Source: Paenibacillus sabuli (lineage in GTDB: Bacteria; Bacillota; Bacilli; Paenibacillales; Paenibacillaceae). From it: a DNA stretch of 64,000 nucleotides. Where the stretch lies: contig NZ_JACXIZ010000044.1 in the NCBI RefSeq assembly GCF_014705605.1, positions 1-64,000 of the forward strand. Reading direction: 5' to 3'. Of the stretch, positions 7,619-16,151 are shown in pieces (position 1 is the stretch's first letter; each line of letters opens with the position of its first letter). The notes below the pieces were generated by a model. That model had not been told where the DNA came from and made no database searches. It saw nothing but the letters and a program-made list of their open reading frames with translations. The position numbers and the translations under genes were made by a program.

Positions 7619-8349
7619 GCGGCATGATCGGCATCGTCTTCTGCGTTGCCCGCTTCATGGCTGTGCATATCGGCATTGTCGGCCTCCTCGCCGTGATCAT
7701 GCGTACTGGCATCATCCGCTCCATCCATGTGCATATCCGTGCTGCCTGTGCCTTCACTTTCTTCCTCGCCATGCATGTTCGCGCCCTCTTCATGCTCGCC
7801 GTTGCCGTCCATCTCCATACCATCCATATCCATACCATCCATATCCATACCATCCATATCCATCATGTCGCGGTTGACTTCCCAGCTGTGGTCCGCCAGC
7901 TCCTCCGCCGTCATGAGCTTGCCCTTGCCCTGCTCCGCGATGAAGGCCTCGGCCTTTTCTTCGGATTCAAAGGAAACGATGCCGAAGGCCATCGGCGTAC
8001 GGATTTCAGCATCATAGACGTAGTAAGCTTTCTCATAATCCAGCCATTGCAGCGTTTCATAATCGCGCACGAATGCGGCGCCGATCGTCGCCGTGCCGTT
8101 TTCGGTTTTCCAGACGTTCATATCCCCCAGATCATCGAATTTCAACGATTGTCCGTCCTTCGTAATAATTTGCGTCGCATATTGATCGTCTTTGATGGCC
8201 ATGTTGCAGATGACGCAACGGTCCGTCTCTTCGTTGATCGGCTCAGGGGAGTAGGCCTCTGCCGTGCCGCAGGCGGAAAGGATCACCATCGTCAACAACA
8301 GCGCGCCAAACCCGCTCATCCATTTAACTCGATTTTTCGTGTTTTTCAT
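7615..8349 (-). CDS. nosL: NosL-like copper-binding lipoprotein with Met/Asp/His-rich tail
   Basis: The N-terminus has a lipoprotein signal with the lipobox Cys in VILSACGTA (residue 27). The NosL copper motif CVICNM (C45, C48, M50 from the chosen start) follows, then the conserved KFDDLGDM and YDAEIRTPMAFGIVSF blocks. After about residue 160 there is a long tail with 5-residue MDMDG repeats, then EHEEGANMHGEE, DMHMDGADD, THDHGEE and MHSHE. This resembles methionine/histidine copper-binding tails. Three consecutive ATGs (8355, 8352, 8349) follow AGGAGG; the third has the best spacing. It overlaps nosD upstream and nosY downstream. Confidence 0.85.
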   Translation of the reverse strand: MKNTKNRVKWMSGFGALLLTMVILSACGTAEAYSPEPINEETDRCVICNMAIKDDQYATQIITKDGQSLKFDDLGDMNVWKTENGTATIGAAFVRDYETLQWLDYEKAYYVYDAEIRTPMAFGIVSFESEEKAEAFIAEQGKGKLMTAEELADHSWEVNRDMMDMDGMDMDGMDMDGMEMDGNGEHEEGANMHGEEESEGTGSTDMHMDGADDASTHDHGEEADNADMHSHEAGNAEDDADHAA

Positions 8350-8351
8350 CA

Positions 8352-9785
8352 TCATTTCCTCCTGGCTTTCCATATAATAAGTCCCGCCGTCGCCAGCAGC
8401 ACGGCCCCTGCCATGCCACTTGCTACAGGGGGGATTCCGCCCTCATCGGCGTCTGCATCCCACTGCGGCGGGTGCATGAGCGGCGCCTCGTCAATCGACC
8501 ATGCAGCCCGTCCCACCTGATACAGCTGCTCGACGAACAGGGTGCCGGGCGCCTGGAACAGCAGCTGAAAGGCCGGGCGCTTTTGGATCAAGCCGGCGAA
8601 AAACGGGTTGATCGCGTAGGGCAGCTCGCTGTAGCCGTCTCCGTCCGTGTCGACGCCCTGAAAATCGTCCCAATAATTCCCGTGCAATCGGTTGTCGGCG
8701 CTGCTGCGCGCCTGCGCGCCGGTGACATTTCCGACGAATGCGTTGTGCGTCAGCGCATTGTCCTGCGCATCCAGCAGCTGCATGCCGACAAAATTACCGT
8801 ATACCCGATTGTCGCGCACCGTATTGCCTGCCGAGGACTCGATGTATACGCCGACCCGATTGCCCTCCACCACATTGTGCTGAACGAGCGTGGCTGCCGC
8901 ATCATAGAGCAGGATGCCCTGCGAATTGACATTCTCGCTCTGCTTCGCAAAGCGATTGCGCTCCACTGTGACGTCACGGACGGCCATGACCATCGCACCG
9001 GTGACGTTGCGTTCCCCGACATTGTCGCGTATGACGGTCCCCGCCGTGTACATGCAGTGTGCACCGTATCTCGAATCCTCGATCACATTGCCGAGCACCT
9101 GTGTCTCGTCGCTGTTCTCCATGTAGATGCCGTCGTGCACGCGGCGTATCGTATTGCCCGTGATCGCGGCGCGATGCGACTCGTACAGATCGATGCCGTT
9201 GCCCTTGCGCGCGGTGGTGACCGCCGCGGCCTCCGGCCGCTCGCTCCATTCGATGCTCGTGTCGCGCACGGTGCTCTCGTCCGCCCCGCGCAGCCAGATG
9301 CCGTGCGAGGCGGTCACGATCCGGAGCCCCGCCAGCATCACGCGATCACCGCGGATCTCGACCGTCGGCGCATCCTTCACCTGCTCGTCCTCGATATGGA
9401 GTCCGGACACCGACACATCGTCCGCCGCGACGATCAGCACTGGTTCTGCGCCATCGCCGATCAGGGCAGTCTCCTCGCCCTCCGGCGATGCGAGCGTCAG
9501 CGGCTTGGCGATCGTGAGCGTGCCGCGATAGCGACCGGCCGGCATCAAGAGCACCGATCCGGGCGGGGCCTCATCGACGAGCTGCTGCAGCGACTCCATG
9601 CTGGTCGTATCCACTGCAGCAGCTTGCGCCGACGGCGACGGTATCAATAGGCTCGCTCCCAGCGCTGGGAGGACGATCAGCGCCAGGAGGGCCGTCAAGC
9701 TGCATACCCGCATTCGAACACGACTTGACGCAGCGCCGGCCTTACGCGCCGACTTCGTCTGGAGGCTTCGCCAATTCGTCCTCAC
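8352..9785 (-). CDS. nosD: NosD-like periplasmic copper-maturation protein (parallel beta-helix)
   Basis: The 477-residue protein has a signal peptide (LTALLALIVLPALGASLLIP...SAQA), CASH/NosD-type right-handed beta-helix repeats (for example GIDLYESHRAAITGNTIRRVHDGIYMENSDETQVLGNVIEDSRYG), a YWDDFQGVDTDGDGYSELPY segment conserved in NosD, and a C-terminal membrane anchor (AGAVLLATAGLIIWKARRK). The start is a GTG that overlaps the upstream FixH-like stop as GTGA. NosD works with NosF/NosY in assembly of the CuZ centre of nitrous oxide reductase. No nosZ gene lies in this window. Confidence 0.85.
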   Translation of the reverse strand: MRTNWRSLQTKSARKAGAASSRVRMRVCSLTALLALIVLPALGASLLIPSPSAQAAAVDTTSMESLQQLVDEAPPGSVLLMPAGRYRGTLTIAKPLTLASPEGEETALIGDGAEPVLIVAADDVSVSGLHIEDEQVKDAPTVEIRGDRVMLAGLRIVTASHGIWLRGADESTVRDTSIEWSERPEAAAVTTARKGNGIDLYESHRAAITGNTIRRVHDGIYMENSDETQVLGNVIEDSRYGAHCMYTAGTVIRDNVGERNVTGAMVMAVRDVTVERNRFAKQSENVNSQGILLYDAAATLVQHNVVEGNRVGVYIESSAGNTVRDNRVYGNFVGMQLLDAQDNALTHNAFVGNVTGAQARSSADNRLHGNYWDDFQGVDTDGDGYSELPYAINPFFAGLIQKRPAFQLLFQAPGTLFVEQLYQVGRAAWSIDEAPLMHPPQWDADADEGGIPPVASGMAGAVLLATAGLIIWKARRK

Positions 9786-10183
9786 TCCACGACCACCTCG
9801 TCTTTTTTGGTCAAGTGCAGATCGCCGACATAGATATGGACGAATACCTCGTACGTGCCCGCTGCTGGAAAAGTAAATTCCCCCGCAAACACGCTATCCG
9901 CTTCGTACGAAGCGTCAAATAGCTGCGCCTCGCCGTCTACGCGCACATCCAGCGTGATATCTGCCGATTCGTCCAGCTCGGCGCCGCTGATCACAGCGCG
10001 CAGCTCCGCCGGCTCGCCGGCGATCGGCGGCGCGGGCGTCGTCTCGATCGTGGCCGCCACCGCCATCGGGTCGTCGATCGTCGCGGGCGGAGCTGGCTCC
10101 TGACCGCATGCTCCCAGTAAGCCGGCCAGCAGCAGGACGAGCACAGGAAGCGTCCGTGCCTGCCACTTTGAATGGTTCGTCAA
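9782..10183 (-). CDS. FixH/YtkA-like lipoprotein heading the nos-type operon
   Basis: A short exported lipoprotein with lipobox LLAGLLGACGQEP. The YtkA-like sandwich follows: PPIAGEPAELRAVISGAELDESADITLDVRV ... AGEFTFPAAGTYEVFVHIYVGDLHLTKKDEVVVE. The apparent ATG far upstream (10417) cannot be right because that frame crosses the yebC terminator. The best start is a TTG at 10183 with GGAAGGGGG eight bases upstream; a GTG at 10192 is the alternative. It overlaps nosD, so it is part of the same operon and probably shares the copper or cytochrome role. Confidence 0.7.
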   Translation of the reverse strand: MTNHSKWQARTLPVLVLLLAGLLGACGQEPAPPATIDDPMAVAATIETTPAPPIAGEPAELRAVISGAELDESADITLDVRVDGEAQLFDASYEADSVFAGEFTFPAAGTYEVFVHIYVGDLHLTKKDEVVVE

Positions 10184-10407
10184 TGCCAACACCCCCTTCC
10201 CCCAATGTCCCGCTGACAGTATAGCAAGCCAATCCGATTCCAGATATGGCTCTTTCGAGTTATATTGCCCCGTTTGCGCCTGCGAATTTATGACAATGCT
10301 GCAACATCCGGCCGCGCCGCTCGCGTGTGCGGCATCGCACGCATTTGTCGCATTGCGCGAATCTCCACCTTGCGGAACCGTGCCTGTCGATCCTCCGACA
10401 AAAAAAA

Positions 10408-10439
10408 AGCGCCCCATCCGGTATAAGGACGGGGCGCTT
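10408..10439 (-). terminator. Rho-independent terminator of yebC
   Basis: AAGCGCCCC and GGGGCGCTT pair around a 14-base loop; on the minus strand the stem is followed by a run of T. It lies 57 bases after the yebC stop codon. Confidence 0.9.
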
Positions 10440-10495
10440 GGCCTCCTGCTGCTTCCCGGCGATGCCGGTTAGCGCCTTATGCGATCGCAGGCCGC

Positions 10496-11215
10496 TTATT
10501 CCTCGGCCTCGACGTTGTGATACACCTGCTGGACGTCCTCCAGATCCTCGAGCGCATCGATCAGCTTGTCGAACTGGGTCTGCGCCTCCGCATCCAGCGC
10601 GACCTCGGTCTGTGGCAGCATCGTCAGCTCGGCGACCGTGAAGTCGCTGACGCCCGCCTGCTGGAACGCTTCTTGCACGGCGTGAAATTGGTCCGGATCA
10701 GCGTAGACGACGATCGCCTCGTCCTCCTCCAGGATATCGCGCGCATCCACATCCGCTTCCATCAGGATTTCCATCGCTTCCTCCAGCGATTTTCCCTCCA
10801 GGCCGATCACGGCGGTCGCGTCGAACATGTAAGAGACCGAGCCGTTGACCCCCATGCTGCCGCCGTTTTTGGTGAAGGCGGCGCGCACCGACGAGGCCGT
10901 CCGGTTCACGTTGTTCGTCAGCGCGTCGACGATGACCATCGCGCCGTTCGGCCCGAATCCCTCGTAGCGCAGCTCGTCGTACGTTTCCTCGCCGCTGCCC
11001 TTGGCCTTGTCCAGCGCGCGATCGATGATCGCTCTGGGTACGTTGTACGTCTTCGCCCGTTCCAGCACGACCTTGAGCGCGCGATTCGATTCGGGGTCCG
11101 GCTCGCCCTTTTTCGCGGCGACATAGATCTCCACCCCGAATTTGGCGTAGATCCGGCTGGTGTTGGCATCCTTCGACGCCTTCTTTTCTTTAATATTATT
11201 CCACTTGCGGCCCAT
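10496..11215 (-). CDS. yebC: YebC/PmpR family protein
   Basis: The full-length 239-residue member starts [27 protein letters not shown], the signature of the YeeI/YeeN branch, and continues with [24 protein letters not shown] and [15 protein letters not shown], as in TACO1/YebC. The family was described as transcriptional regulators; later work supports a role in ribosome translation of difficult sequences. The gene appears monocistronic, with a strong terminator at 10408-10439. Confidence 0.92.
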   Translation of the reverse strand: MGRKWNNIKEKKASKDANTSRIYAKFGVEIYVAAKKGEPDPESNRALKVVLERAKTYNVPRAIIDRALDKAKGSGEETYDELRYEGFGPNGAMVIVDALTNNVNRTASSVRAAFTKNGGSMGVNGSVSYMFDATAVIGLEGKSLEEAMEILMEADVDARDILEEDEAIVVYADPDQFHAVQEAFQQAGVSDFTVAELTMLPQTEVALDAEAQTQFDKLIDALEDLEDVQQVYHNVEAEE

Positions 11216-11323
11216 GCTTTCCCCACTTTCTTGTCTTCAATACTTCTACCTTATCCGATTCCGCGCAGACTTTCAACTGTCTGGCCATAGCGCGTTCCAT
11301 CCCGTTCCCGAATGCTGGCGCGC

Positions 11324-11599
11324 TCATCCCTCGCGTCCGAACCGCTTCGCATTCCGCTCGCGCGCCCGCGCCGCCTCGATCTCCCGGTCGCGCGGCGGCG
11401 CCTGCGTCACCAGCTCGGCGAGCAGCGTCCGCGCCGAGCCGGCCACCTCGTCGACGGCACGGTTGAACGCGGCCTCGTTCGCCTTGGACGGGCTATTGTA
11501 GCCGGACAGCTTGCGCACGAATTGCAGCGCTGCGGCCTCCACTTCCTCATGGGTAGCCGGCGGTTCAAAATTAAATAGCGTCTTGATATTGCGGCACAT
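11324..11599 (-). CDS. DUF2277 family protein
   Basis: The 91-residue protein begins MCRNIKTLFNFEPPATHEEVEAAALQFVRKLSGYNSPSK and continues with NEAAFNRAVDEVA and APPRDREIEAARARERNAKRF. This matches the conserved DUF2277 sequence closely. The function is unknown. The ATG at 11599 has AAAGGAG upstream at a rather long spacing; the longer open frame upstream is not credible. It stands alone between yebC and the MFS exporter. Confidence 0.88.
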   Translation of the reverse strand: MCRNIKTLFNFEPPATHEEVEAAALQFVRKLSGYNSPSKANEAAFNRAVDEVAGSARTLLAELVTQAPPRDREIEAARARERNAKRFGREG

Positions 11600-11670
11600 T
11601 TCCGAATCGGCTCCTTTCCGTTGCTTGTCTGGCTGCTTCCATTCTATCGCAGCCGCACGGCATGACGCAC

Positions 11671-11706
11671 GCAGAGCCTTTTGCCGGTAGCGGCAAAAGG
11701 CTCTGC
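11671..11706 (-). terminator. terminator hairpin after MFS exporter
   Basis: A perfect 16-bp stem (GCAGAGCCTTTTGCCG / CGGCAAAAGGCTCTGC) lies 22 bases beyond the stop of the minus-strand exporter gene. No long T-run follows, so strength is uncertain. Confidence 0.75.
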
Positions 11707-11727
11707 ATCGTGAATTCGATACTTCGC

Positions 11728-13263
11728 TTAATGGGCATGCGCCTGCTGACCCGGCATCCCGTCGCCGCCGGAAGCCGGCGCCTCCGCGCGACGCAGCAGC
11801 AGCGAAGCGATCCACGCCACCGCCACCAGTCCGAAGGCTAGCAAAAACGCGCTCTTCATGCCGAAGATCAGCGCCTGCACCTGCGTCTGCGGATCGGTGC
11901 TGCCGCTCTGCTCGAGGTAGACCGCAGAGCGTGACGACATGACCGTCACGAGCAGCGCCGTGCCGATCGCTCCCGACACCTGCTGCAGCGTGCTGATAAT
12001 AGCCGTGCCGTGCGCGTAAAGCGCAGGCGGCAGTTCATTAAGCGCATTGGTCATGACCGGCATCATCACCATCGAGATGCCCAGCATGAGCAGTGTGTTC
12101 ATGACCATGATCAGCAGATACGACGTCGCCAGCGTAATATAGGCGAACTGCCACAGCGCGAGGCCAATCAGCGCCAGGCCGACGACCGCCAGCCCCTTCG
12201 CACCGAAGCGGTCGAACAATCGCCCGTTGATCGGCGACATAATTCCCATCAGAATGCCGCCCGGCAGCATGATCAGTCCCGCATCGAGCGGTGTGTAGCC
12301 GAGCGCGTTTTGGAGGAATAGCGGCAGCAGCATCATCGCCGAGAACATCGCCATCATGACGATCATCATGATGAGCACCGACTTGCGAAACACCGCATAG
12401 CGGAAGGTGCTCAGATCGAGCAGCGGCTCGCTTAGCCGGGCTTGCCGCCAGGCGAATAGCCCCAGCGACACGAGGCCGACCGCGATCGGCAGCAGCACCG
12501 CCAGGCTCAGCCATCCGCTTGAACCAGCCGCTTCAGCCTCTCCGCCATGACCGCCGCCGGCGCTGCTGAAGCCGTAGACGATGCCGCCGAAGCCGAGCGT
12601 CGACAGCAGCAGTGACGTCAGATCGATGCTCGGCCGATCCGTTTCGGTGACGTTTTTGAGCTTGTAGTACGCGAATCCGACCACGAACAGCGCCACCGGC
12701 AGTACGCTGTAGAACAGAACGCGCCAGCTGAAGTGCTGCACGATCAGACCGGACAACGTCGGGCCGATCGCCGGCGCAAACGTAATGACGATGCCGATCG
12801 TGCCCATTGCCGCGCCGCGCTTGCGCAGCGGGACGAGCGCGAAGACGACATTGGTCAGCAATGGGAACAAGAGGCCCGTGCCAGCCGCCTGCAGCACGCG
12901 TCCGGACAGCAGCAGCGCAAAATTCGGGGCAACCGCCGCCGTGAGCGTCCCCAACGTAAAAAGGCCCATCGCCGAGAGGAACAGCGTGCGTGTCGTGAAG
13001 CGTCGAATCAAAAAGGCCGTCATCGGGATAAGCACTCCGATGACGAGCAGATAGCCGGTCGTCAGCCATTGCGCCGTGCTCGGGGCGATGCCAATATCGT
13101 TCATGATTCGGGTCAGCGCCACGTTCAGCAGCGTCTCGTTCAGAATCGCGACGAATACACCGAGAATCATGACCATGACAACCATGAAGTTTTCTCGACT
13201 GCCAAAGGTCCCCCCTTCCCCGGCTTGCGCCGGATTGTGCTGTACTGCGGCTTGTGCGTTCAC
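11728..13263 (-). CDS. MFS multidrug exporter, DHA2 (EmrB/QacA) family
   Basis: About 511 residues with 14 predicted transmembrane helices. Motif A-like and DHA2 landmarks include LNVALTRIMNDIG, STAQWLTTGYLLVIGVLIPMTAFL, GRVLQAAGTGLLFPL and GIVITFAPAIGPTLSG. It probably exports drugs in exchange for protons. The start is best read as GTG at 13263, because GAGAGGAGAAATCAATT precedes it; the ATG at 13284 lies within that region. The C-terminus ends in GQQAHAH. An AraC regulator gene lies upstream on the same strand. Confidence 0.88.
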   Translation of the reverse strand: MNAQAAVQHNPAQAGEGGTFGSRENFMVVMVMILGVFVAILNETLLNVALTRIMNDIGIAPSTAQWLTTGYLLVIGVLIPMTAFLIRRFTTRTLFLSAMGLFTLGTLTAAVAPNFALLLSGRVLQAAGTGLLFPLLTNVVFALVPLRKRGAAMGTIGIVITFAPAIGPTLSGLIVQHFSWRVLFYSVLPVALFVVGFAYYKLKNVTETDRPSIDLTSLLLSTLGFGGIVYGFSSAGGGHGGEAEAAGSSGWLSLAVLLPIAVGLVSLGLFAWRQARLSEPLLDLSTFRYAVFRKSVLIMMIVMMAMFSAMMLLPLFLQNALGYTPLDAGLIMLPGGILMGIMSPINGRLFDRFGAKGLAVVGLALIGLALWQFAYITLATSYLLIMVMNTLLMLGISMVMMPVMTNALNELPPALYAHGTAIISTLQQVSGAIGTALLVTVMSSRSAVYLEQSGSTDPQTQVQALIFGMKSAFLLAFGLVAVAWIASLLLRRAEAPASGGDGMPGQQAHAH

Positions 13264-13378
13264 AATTGATTTCTCCTCTCGCATTCCATTGCGTATATTG
13301 TAGCATGGGACAAATCATGGTGTTTCTTATCAATTGCGGGGTTGGGCACGCTACTTGCACATGCGCGCCTGCCAATCG

Positions 13379-13405
13379 CGTGCGGTGCGGCATCCGCACC
13401 GCACG
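13379..13405 (-). terminator. GC-rich hairpin after araC-type gene
   Basis: CGTGCGGTGCGG and CCGCACCGCACG form a perfect 12-bp stem with a 3-base loop, 17 bases after the regulator stop. There is no T-run, so this is a weak or Rho-assisted terminator at best. Confidence 0.45.
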
Positions 13406-13422
13406 TGCGCCGCGCAGCCTCC

Positions 13423-14226
13423 TCACCGCATGGCGGGGCTGCTCGTCGAGCCGACTCGGCTCAGGAAGCGCTCCATGAGGACAGGCAGCGAGATGAGGAT
13501 CGGCGGATCATCCGGGCTCGGCGGATGCAGCACCGCGTCCTTCTCGTGCAGCTTGCTCCCTTCGCCGACGACGATCGGGGCATGATCGCGCGTGCGCAGC
13601 GTCTTCCTCGTCAACAGGATGTCGGAGGCGTCGGTGCCCCAGGCGACGGACGTCGCCATCAAATAATACGTCCCGGGCTTGACGCCTCCAAAGGTGAAAG
13701 GAGCCTCCCCGGAGACGAGCGTGCCGTGCAGCGGCAGACCCTCGGGAATCGGCCGCGCGAACAGGCCGACCAGCACCACGCCGCTCAAAGGCAAGGGCGC
13801 CCGCACCCGGCCTCGCACGACGCTATGCCGACCGAGCAGCGGCATCCGCTCGCGCAGCTCGCCGAGCTTGTGCAAGCGCGCCACATCGCGCTCGGCCTGC
13901 TGACGCGAATTGCGGAACTGGGCGGGTGTCATGCCGACCCGCGCGGTGAATCGCGTCGTGAACGTGCCGAGACTTTGCTGTCCGATCTCGAGTCCGATAT
14001 CCCGCACGCTGAGTTGCGTGCTCAGCAGCAGATCCTTCGCCTTCTGCAGGCGCAGCGCAGAGATATAGTACAGCGGAGACAGCCCCATGCGCTCCTTGAA
14101 GATGCGCGTAAAATGGTATGGACTGTACGCGGCATATTGCGCCAATCGCGCAAGCGTCAACGGCTCGTGCAGATGCCGCTGAATAAATGCAATCATCTCA
14201 TCCAGTTCGGGGTAGCGATCGGGCAC
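13423..14226 (-). CDS. AraC family transcriptional regulator
   Basis: The 267-residue protein has its two-HTH DNA-binding domain at the N-terminus (residues about 8-105): MIAFIQRHLHEPLTLARLAQYAAYSPYHFTRIFKERMGLSPLYYISALRLQKAKDLL, then VGMTPAQFR. The remaining ~150 residues are a beta-rich domain (GVKPGTYYLMATSVAWGTDASDILLTRKTL) of unknown ligand. The GTG start has AAAGGTGGAG upstream. It lies upstream of and on the same strand as the MFS exporter, so it may control it. Confidence 0.85.
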   Translation of the reverse strand: MPDRYPELDEMIAFIQRHLHEPLTLARLAQYAAYSPYHFTRIFKERMGLSPLYYISALRLQKAKDLLLSTQLSVRDIGLEIGQQSLGTFTTRFTARVGMTPAQFRNSRQQAERDVARLHKLGELRERMPLLGRHSVVRGRVRAPLPLSGVVLVGLFARPIPEGLPLHGTLVSGEAPFTFGGVKPGTYYLMATSVAWGTDASDILLTRKTLRTRDHAPIVVGEGSKLHEKDAVLHPPSPDDPPILISLPVLMERFLSRVGSTSSPAMR

Positions 14227-14328
14227 GCGTGCTCCACCTTTCGAATGCGAACATTTGTGTGCATCTTGGCTATCCCCATTTTAACGGTCTTGCTCTCAGA
14301 ATTCAACACCCAAAATCTTGACCCGAAT

Positions 14329-15297
14329 TCATCGGGTCCTATCGCTATATCGGGCGTAGCCTTCCGCCTCCATCCGCGTCAGCGGCACGAAGCGGAGCGC
14401 GGCCGACTGGATGTGATAATGGCGCTTGTCGCCGCCGGGGCCATCCGTGAGCAAATGCCCGAGCCAGGCGCCGCTCAATCGGCTGCGCACCGCGGTGCGT
14501 GCGCCTTCCGGATGCAGCTCGGCTTCCCGCACGACGAGTCCCTCCTCCAGCGGTCGCGTGAAAGCCGGGTATCCGGTCGAGGCATCGTATTGATCGGCTG
14601 TACCGAATAGCGGATCGCCGGTCAACACGTCCACGTAGATGCCCGGCTCATTTTGGTTCCAATACGCGTTGGCGTAAGGCGCTTCTTCTTCACGAACTGC
14701 AATGACGCGGTACTGCGCTTCGCCGAGCGATTTGCGCCACATGTCCATATCCCGCTCCGTCTGCCAATGGCGAGCCAGATAGGCGTCGCGGCCGGACGCC
14801 TCCCGATATCGGCGGTAATGCATGATCCGGCGCTTGTAATAGTCCTGATGCTCTTCTTCTGCTATGTAGAAGGGCTGTGCCGGAAGGATGGCGGTGACAA
14901 TTGGACGTTTGAAGCGTCCGCTTTTTTCCAGTGCCCGTTTGGACGCCTCGGCCTCGCGCCGCTGCTGCTCGTCATGCACAAAAATCGCGCTGCGGTACGA
15001 AGCTCCGCGATCGCCGAACTGCCCGCCGTCGTCTGTCGGATCGATCTGCCCCCAAAATACATCCAGCAATCGCGTGTACGGAAAGCGTGCCGGATCGTAA
15101 ACGATTTGCACCGCCTCGTAGTGCCCGGTCTGCTCCGTGCCGACGTCCTCATACGTCGGATTGTCCGTATGACCTCCCGTGTAGCCCGATTGGACGGAAA
15201 CAATTCCGGGCAGCGTATCGAACGGTTTGACCATACACCAGAAGCACCCTCCCGCAAAAGTCGCGCGTTTGAATGCGTCAGATTCCCACTTCTGCAA
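14329..15297 (-). CDS. MsrA-MsrB fusion with degenerate MsrB domain
   Basis: About 322 residues. The MsrA half is intact: [27 protein letters not shown], with the catalytic Cys in GCFWC, acts on methionine-S-sulfoxide. The MsrB half keeps [22 protein letters not shown] and SAALRFVP. However, the catalytic Cys of the RYCINSA motif is His (HYHIQSA), CGWPSF is TGYPAF and SHLGHVF is AWLGHLL. The R-sulfoxide activity is therefore probably lost. The start is uncertain: a TTG at 15297 has AGGAGG seven bases upstream, and a GTG at 15303 is also possible. An intact paralogue lies at 42103-43062. Confidence 0.88.
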   Translation of the reverse strand: MQKWESDAFKRATFAGGCFWCMVKPFDTLPGIVSVQSGYTGGHTDNPTYEDVGTEQTGHYEAVQIVYDPARFPYTRLLDVFWGQIDPTDDGGQFGDRGASYRSAIFVHDEQQRREAEASKRALEKSGRFKRPIVTAILPAQPFYIAEEEHQDYYKRRIMHYRRYREASGRDAYLARHWQTERDMDMWRKSLGEAQYRVIAVREEEAPYANAYWNQNEPGIYVDVLTGDPLFGTADQYDASTGYPAFTRPLEEGLVVREAELHPEGARTAVRSRLSGAWLGHLLTDGPGGDKRHYHIQSAALRFVPLTRMEAEGYARYSDRTR

Positions 15298-15323
15298 TTG
15301 CACCCCTCCTATCTATAGTTAAG

Positions 15324-15360
15324 AAAAAACCGCCCGCTGCTCGAACAGCCGGGCGGTTTT
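15324..15360 (-). terminator. terminator of the 48-residue ORF
   Basis: AAAACCGCCCG and CGGGCGGTTTT form a stem with a further GCTG/CAGC pair; on the minus strand the stem ends in a T-rich run. It lies 27 bases after the small gene's stop. Confidence 0.85.
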
Positions 15361-15386
15361 CGCCTGCCGGATGCATGAGTCCGCGA

Positions 15387-15533
15387 CTAGCCGGTAGAAG
15401 GGCTGTTCGGGACATGCCCCTTCTGATTGCGGTTCTCGCGCGTGCTGGCGGCCTCGGCGTTTTCGGCATGCTTCGCTTTTTGCAGCGTCGACTGCCGTTC
15501 CGCTTGTTCTTCAGATCGCTTGCGCTTGCTCAT
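15387..15533 (-). CDS. small charged protein (48 residues)
   Basis: MSKRKRSEEQAERQSTLQKA at the start, then HAENAEAASTRENRNQKGHVPNSPSTG. It is hydrophilic, rich in Lys, Arg, Glu, Gln and Asn, with no Cys or membrane segment. GGAGGTGCGCCG precedes the ATG at ideal spacing, and a clear terminator follows, so it is very probably translated. The composition recalls minor small acid-soluble spore proteins, but I cannot assign it to a named family. Confidence 0.65.
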   Translation of the reverse strand: MSKRKRSEEQAERQSTLQKAKHAENAEAASTRENRNQKGHVPNSPSTG

Positions 15534-15719
15534 CGGCGCACCTCCATTCCAAGCATATTGCCGCGTCGGGCGCGGCCCGGTTAGTATGCCGCCCGTCCTT
15601 CGTCTGCTATTCGCCGTCATTTCACATGCCGTTCGAAACATGCTACACTTGATTTAGAAGCTATTCATCGACTGCCCCCCAAGCGATCTTCAGGCCAAAA
15701 TAATAACAGGGAGAAGCGC

Positions 15720-16151
15720 ATGAATCATCCAATTTCCAAACAAGACTACGAGCAGCTTGCCGAATTTCGTTACAAGATTCGCAAGTTCCTCCGCTTCAGC
15801 GAGGCCGCTGCGCGCGAGAGCGGCGTCACGCCCCAGCAATATCAACTGCTGCTCGCCATCATGGGCTATCCCGGACGCGATTACGCCACGCCCGGAGAAT
15901 TGGCCGAGCGGCTCCAGGTCACCCATCACGCGTGCGTCGAGCTGATCGGCCGATCGGTCCGCAGCGGCCTGGTCGTGCGCCAGCGCAATCCCGAGGATCG
16001 GCGCAGCGTGTTCATCGCGCTCACGGCCGAAGGGAGCGAGCTGCTGCGCACCCTCGCCGAGACGCATCTGGACGAAATCGAGCGCATCGGGCTTTTTACG
16101 GGAGGTGAGCAGCCCCCGTGTTCGTCTGGTTCGGCATCGCCGCCCTCTTAA
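15720..16151 (+). CDS. MarR family transcriptional regulator
   Basis: The 143-residue winged-helix protein shows SGVTPQQYQLLLAIMGYPGRDYATPGELAERLQVTHHACVELIGRSVRSGLVVRQRNPEDRRSVFIALTAEG. The wing motif (DRRSVFIALT) and recognition helix are well preserved. GGGAGAAGCGC precedes the ATG. Its last ~34 bases overlap the metallophosphoesterase gene in another frame, so the two are co-transcribed and translationally coupled. Its ligand is unknown. Confidence 0.88.
   Translation: MNHPISKQDYEQLAEFRYKIRKFLRFSEAAARESGVTPQQYQLLLAIMGYPGRDYATPGELAERLQVTHHACVELIGRSVRSGLVVRQRNPEDRRSVFIALTAEGSELLRTLAETHLDEIERIGLFTGGEQPPCSSGSASPPS

Noticed and set aside
10184-10417. N-terminal extension of the FixH-like protein
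   Set aside because: The longer frame crosses the yebC terminator hairpin and lacks an RBS; lipoprotein start near 10183 is far more sensible.
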